From Alphaproteobacteria bacterium (GTDB lineage Bacteria > Pseudomonadota > Alphaproteobacteria > Rhizobiales > Xanthobacteraceae): a stretch of DNA of 15,630 bases. The position numbers and the translations under genes were made by a program. Shown one piece after another: positions 12,150 through 15,630 of the stretch (its first letter is position 1; each line of letters starts with the position of its first letter). The DNA lies in NCBI GenBank assembly GCA_005883115.1, contig VAZQ01000164.1, positions 10,330 through 25,959 on the forward strand. The letters are read 5' to 3'. The notes beneath the pieces are model-generated. The model saw nothing but the letters and a program-made list of their open reading frames with translations, did no database searches and was not told the origin of the DNA.

Positions 12150-15100
12150 TCAGCGCGATTCTTTGTTGCCCGCCTCGAGTCGTTTTTTGAGCGCCGCGAG
12201 CTTCGCGAATGGCGAATTCGGGTCGGGTTCGCGGCGGTCCCGGTCTTCCCCACGGCCCTTGACGTATTTGGCACGCAGCGCCGGATCGTGATCCGGACGG
12301 TCGCCGGGCGGCGCTCGGCGGCCGCGATCGCCTCGCGTCGGCCGCTCCACGTCGCCCTGCCGGCGACCCCCTCGTTTCGGGCGAGGCGGACCACGCTCGG
12401 GCCGATCCTCGTCTCGGTTGCGCTGCGGCCGGCCGGTGCGATCGAACTGGGTATCGCGGAGCCGCCCGGGTGCGGGGGCGGCCCCGTTCTTTGCGCTCAC
12501 TCCTGAAGCGGTGGTAGGCGCAACATGGGGCGCTTGTGGTTGCCCCTCACGACGGCGGTGTCGCGGACGACCCTCACGGCGCGGCTTGCGCGCATGCTCG
12601 TCACGGCGACCGGGTCGCCAGACTTCGATGAATTCCTCCGCTGCCGTTTGCACGTTGGAGGCCGCCTCGAAAGATGGCGCAGACCCCGCGACATCACCGG
12701 AGAGACCCTCAGCCTGCGCGCCGATCAAGGACGCCACCACTTCAGGTCCCGCGGTTGCGCTTGCAACCGGCTTGTTGAGCGCAGTCGCAGCTGCTTCAGC
12801 CTGCGCTGCCGCGAGGGCCGGTGTATCTGCGGTTCCTGACTCGGTCGGCTCAAGCGATTCGCCTGTCCCCGGCGCGACTTCAGCGATCGCCGCGTGTTCA
12901 GACGCAGAGGCAGGCGCGCCGTCTGCCCCGTTCAACGCGGTATCTGACAAGCTATCTTGCACAGAGCGCGACGACGGCTGCACCCCATCCAAGGGCGCGA
13001 GCGGCGGCTCAGGCGATTTCGGCCGTCGCTCCATGCGATAGCCGAGCGAGCGCAGGACCGAGGCGAAATCCTCCCCCGAGCAGCCCGCAAGCGACGTCAT
13101 GGCGCCTGTAACCATGAAGCCGAAGCCTTCGGTCGCACCCGCCGGCTTGGACTCTCTCCCACCGGAACGCCATGCGAGCGCCGGGCGAATGAGATCGGCG
13201 AGCCGCTCCAAAATATCCACCCGCACCGCCCTCGTGCCACAGACGCGATAACCCGCGACTCGATAAAATGCTTTCGGGATTTCCTCGTTGGCGGCAATCG
13301 ACGTGCGCCCGCTGCCAGCGAGCTGCTCGATCGCATCAAGGGCTTTGTTTTCCGAGCCGCCGTGTTTGAGCCCCCACAGCTGCATCGCCAAGCGTCGCGG
13401 CGCAGGCTTGAGCAATGCCGGCATATAGACGTGGTACGCACCGAAGCGCACACCGTATTTGCGCAAAATCGCGCGCGCGGGCTGTTCCAGCCCCTTGACC
13501 TCTTCCGCGACCCTATGACGGTCAAGCACGCCCAGCGCTTCCGTAAGTTGGAATGCCAGGCCGCGGGCGATGCCGACAATGTCTTCGGCGGCCGCAAGGC
13601 GGAACAGCGGCTCCAGCAGCCTCTCGATATGAGACCTCAGCCATAGGTCCAGCCGTGCTTGCACCGCATCTCGTGGTGCGCCGGTGAGGTACTCGTCGGC
13701 GATGAGGCGCACGCGCGGCTTGAGCGTCTCCTCCGCAGCAATCAGCTTGCCGACCGGCTGGCCCAACCACCTGATCGTATCATCAGTCGCGAGCACCAAC
13801 TGTCCGTCCGCCGCTTGTGCGAGACGCGTGGCCCGCGCATCGATTTCTCCTGCTAACGCCTTTTGCGCAGCGCTGGCGAGCGCTTTCGCCTCAGAACCCG
13901 CGGCCGAAGCGGCGGGCGTAAACATGAATCCGTCCAGTCGGCCGATGATGTGCCCCTCGACAACGACTTCGCCGGTTTTGCCGATATTGGTCTCGAGCGT
14001 CGCGTTCTCGCGTAGCCGACGCATCAACACGCTGGTACGGCGATCCACAAAGCGCTCGGTGAGCCTGTCATGGAGCGCGTCCGACAGTTTATCTTCGACC
14101 GCGCGCGCAACGCCTTGCCAATGCTCGGGGTCAACCAGCCAGTCCGGACGATTCGCGGCAAATGTCCAGGTACGGATATGGGCGATACGGTTCGACAGCG
14201 TGTCGATATCGCCATCGGCGCGATCTGCCTCTTCGACTTGGCGTGCGAACCAGTCGGTGGGGATCGTTCCTTCCCGCATCAGAAAACCGTAAAGCGTAGT
14301 CGCGAGCTCGGCATGTGTAGCTGGCGAGATTTTGCGATAATCGGGGACCTGGCAGACATCCCACAATCGCTCCACTGCTTGGCGGCTGTTCGCCAAAAAG
14401 CGAATCTCGTCGTCGCGTGCCGCATGTTCCAGGACTAAGATGTCCTCGGCGATTGGCGCGCGAGTCAGGCCGTTCTGTTTCGGGGTTTCGGCGAGAGAAG
14501 CCTGCAGTGCGCCGATCGACGTGAAGTCAAGCGCGGTATTGCGCCATTGCAGCACCTTGATCGGCTCGAAGGAATGGCTTTCCAGCGCTTGCGCAAGCTC
14601 GGTCTCGAAGGGTGGGCATCTGCCGGTGGTGCCGAAGGTGCCATCGCGCATGGCGCGGCCGGCGCGGCCAGCGACTTGCGCCAGCTCGGCCGCATTGAGC
14701 CTTCTGAATTGGTAGCCATCGAACTTCCGGTCGGAGGCGAAGGCGACGTGATCGACATCGAGGTTGAGTCCCATTCCGATGGCGTCTGTGGCGACCAGAT
14801 ATTCGACGTCACCGGATTGATAGAGCGCAACCTGCGCATTGCGCGTGCGCGGACTGAGCGCCCCCAACACCACGGCAGCACCGCCGCGTTGACGGCGGAT
14901 CAGCTCGGCGATCGAATAGACCTCCTCGGCTGAGAACGCGACGACGGCGGAACGGCGCGGAAGCCGCGTTATCTTCTTCTCGCCCCCAAATGAGAGCTGC
15001 GACAGCCGTGGACGCGTCAGGACATGAGCGCCGGGCAACAATCTCTCGACCATGGGCCGGACGGTCTGCGCACCCAGCACCAGGGTCTCCTCGCGTCCTC

Positions 15101-15485
15101 GGCGGTTGAGCATGCGGTCCGTGAAGACATGACCTCGCTCGAGATCGGCGCCGAGCTGCACCTCATCAATGGCCACGAAGGCGACATCGAGGTCGCGCGG
15201 CATGGCCTCGACAGTGGAGACCCAATAGCGTGGGTTCGGTGGCTTGATCTTCTCCTCGCCGGTGACGAGGGCGACCGCATCTATGCCCGCATGGGCTGCG
15301 ACCTTATTGTAGACTTCGCGGGCCAATAGCCGCAGCGGCAGGCCGATGATCCCGGAGGAGTGGCCCAGCATGCGTTCGATTGCGAGATGAGTCTTACCGG
15401 TGTTGGTTGGCCCAAGCACCGCCGTGACACCGCTGCCGCGGGCGCCGGAATCGCGGCTGGCTCGAGAGGAAAAGGAAATAGGCAT
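12150..15485 (-). CDS. SUV3-like superfamily 2 RNA/DNA helicase with long disordered C-terminal tail
   Basis: This is a 1111-residue protein. The helicase core is N-terminal: Walker A GPTNTGKTH (25-33), motif II DEVQ (107-110), LVLGAQT (~136-142), motif V ATDAIGMGLNL (232-242) and motif VI QVAGRAGR (270-277). GPTNTGKT and DEVQ are diagnostic of the SUV3/MgpS group, whose mitochondrial members work with the RNA degradosome. Residues ~300-815 hold the SUV3-type helical domains and the conserved GYRVCGTRAVRVDILERLADLIRP region in pieces. From about residue 820 the protein is low-complexity: first Ala/Glu/Pro-rich and acidic, then Arg/Gly/Pro/Asp-rich, ending in a charged helix (SPFAKLAALKKRLEAG). 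It probably unwinds structured RNA in the cytoplasm. No Shine-Dalgarno is evident before the ATG at 15485, but Walker A at residue 25 excludes later starts. S4 gene follows after 12 bp. Confidence 0.93.
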   Translation of the reverse strand: MPISFSSRASRDSGARGSGVTAVLGPTNTGKTHLAIERMLGHSSGIIGLPLRLLAREVYNKVAAHAGIDAVALVTGEEKIKPPNPRYWVSTVEAMPRDLDVAFVAIDEVQLGADLERGHVFTDRMLNRRGREETLVLGAQTVRPMVERLLPGAHVLTRPRLSQLSFGGEKKITRLPRRSAVVAFSAEEVYSIAELIRRQRGGAAVVLGALSPRTRNAQVALYQSGDVEYLVATDAIGMGLNLDVDHVAFASDRKFDGYQFRRLNAAELAQVAGRAGRAMRDGTFGTTGRCPPFETELAQALESHSFEPIKVLQWRNTALDFTSIGALQASLAETPKQNGLTRAPIAEDILVLEHAARDDEIRFLANSRQAVERLWDVCQVPDYRKISPATHAELATTLYGFLMREGTIPTDWFARQVEEADRADGDIDTLSNRIAHIRTWTFAANRPDWLVDPEHWQGVARAVEDKLSDALHDRLTERFVDRRTSVLMRRLRENATLETNIGKTGEVVVEGHIIGRLDGFMFTPAASAAGSEAKALASAAQKALAGEIDARATRLAQAADGQLVLATDDTIRWLGQPVGKLIAAEETLKPRVRLIADEYLTGAPRDAVQARLDLWLRSHIERLLEPLFRLAAAEDIVGIARGLAFQLTEALGVLDRHRVAEEVKGLEQPARAILRKYGVRFGAYHVYMPALLKPAPRRLAMQLWGLKHGGSENKALDAIEQLAGSGRTSIAANEEIPKAFYRVAGYRVCGTRAVRVDILERLADLIRPALAWRSGGRESKPAGATEGFGFMVTGAMTSLAGCSGEDFASVLRSLGYRMERRPKSPEPPLAPLDGVQPSSRSVQDSLSDTALNGADGAPASASEHAAIAEVAPGTGESLEPTESGTADTPALAAAQAEAAATALNKPVASATAGPEVVASLIGAQAEGLSGDVAGSAPSFEAASNVQTAAEEFIEVWRPGRRDEHARKPRREGRPRHRRREGQPQAPHVAPTTASGVSAKNGAAPAPGRLRDTQFDRTGRPQRNRDEDRPERGPPRPKRGGRRQGDVERPTRGDRGRRAPPGDRPDHDPALRAKYVKGRGEDRDRREPDPNSPFAKLAALKKRLEAGNKESR

Positions 15486-15500
15486 CGACTGATGAGGCGA

Positions 15501-15630
15501 TTACTGACGCTGCAGTCGCGCGATGCTATCCGTCATACCTTCGCATCGAATGGGACGACTCGAGGCTACGAGACGAGATATGGCGCGACGTTTGAGATCG
15601 CGCGATACCCAGGCAGGGCTGTTGGGATCG
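15501..15630 (-). CDS. Possible C-terminal end of an upstream minus-strand gene (partial)
   Basis: An open minus-strand frame enters from the right edge and ends at TAA (15503-15501), 15 bp before the helicase start. It gives 42 residues beginning DPNSPAWVSRDLKRRAISRL. I recognise no family. The spacing would fit an operon with the helicase. However, the plus strand is also open from ATG 15550 to the edge, and neither frame has convincing codon bias, so the assignment is tentative. Confidence 0.3.
   Translation of the reverse strand, partial: DPNSPAWVSRDLKRRAISRLVASSRPIRCEGMTDSIARLQRQ

Noticed and set aside
12418..13646. Plus-strand frames of over 200 codons inside the helicase gene
   Set aside because: They are antisense to the helicase reading frame, part of it low-complexity, with no motifs and no ribosome sites.
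1..15630. CRISPR arrays, tRNA or rRNA genes, insertion-sequence ends, integrase or defence genes
   Set aside because: I looked for spaced direct repeats, tRNA-like cloverleaf ends, terminal inverted repeats and transposase or phage motifs, and saw none.

Overview
The window comes from a high-G+C alphaproteobacterium, most likely of the order Hyphomicrobiales (Rhizobiales), in or near the Bradyrhizobium/Rhodopseudomonas/Xanthobacteraceae group. The main evidence is a minus-strand block in the transcription order SUV3-like helicase, S4-domain RNA-binding protein, 7Fe ferredoxin FdxA, CarD/CdnL regulator. As I remember it, this order is characteristic of those genomes. No rRNA, tRNA, CRISPR array, insertion sequence or phage gene is visible. 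This is ordinary chromosomal sequence with a catabolic island in the middle.

Left part (1-1671, minus strand): a DUF2252 protein cut by the window edge, a small VOC-fold protein just upstream of it, and a basic 104-residue protein of unknown function. Plus strand from 1817 to 4169: a probable two-gene unit. It encodes an exported staphylococcal-nuclease-fold protein whose catalytic carboxylates are largely missing, then an M48 metalloprotease lipoprotein with a LysM-like C-terminus, 16 bp apart.

Middle part (4326-9335): a likely carbon-acquisition and catabolism cluster. On the plus strand it has a 3-hydroxyisobutyrate-dehydrogenase-like oxidoreductase, a cupin, a 2-keto-4-pentenoate-hydratase-like enzyme and a Bug-type (TctC) periplasmic binding protein. 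A UbiD-type prenyl-FMN decarboxylase converges on them from the minus strand. Together they suggest uptake, decarboxylation and hydration of an aromatic or unsaturated carboxylic acid. The substrate cannot be read from the sequence.

Right part (9490-15485, all minus): a membrane-anchored protein with an LTxxQ-like segment, CarD, FdxA, the S4 protein and the large helicase. Two nearly identical rho-independent terminators close the first two of these. CarD shows an uncertain start: a basic extension beginning at GTG overlaps the stop of a 28-codon upstream ORF. The S4 protein appears to start at TTG, in the same frame as the helicase and just after its stop codon. The last 130 bases may hold the end of another minus-strand gene.

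I found no clear new defence or mobile system. The best leads are the decarboxylase/hydratase cluster, the catalytically degenerate nuclease-fold protein beside a lipoprotein protease, the leader ORF of carD, and the kinase-like motifs of the DUF2252 protein.
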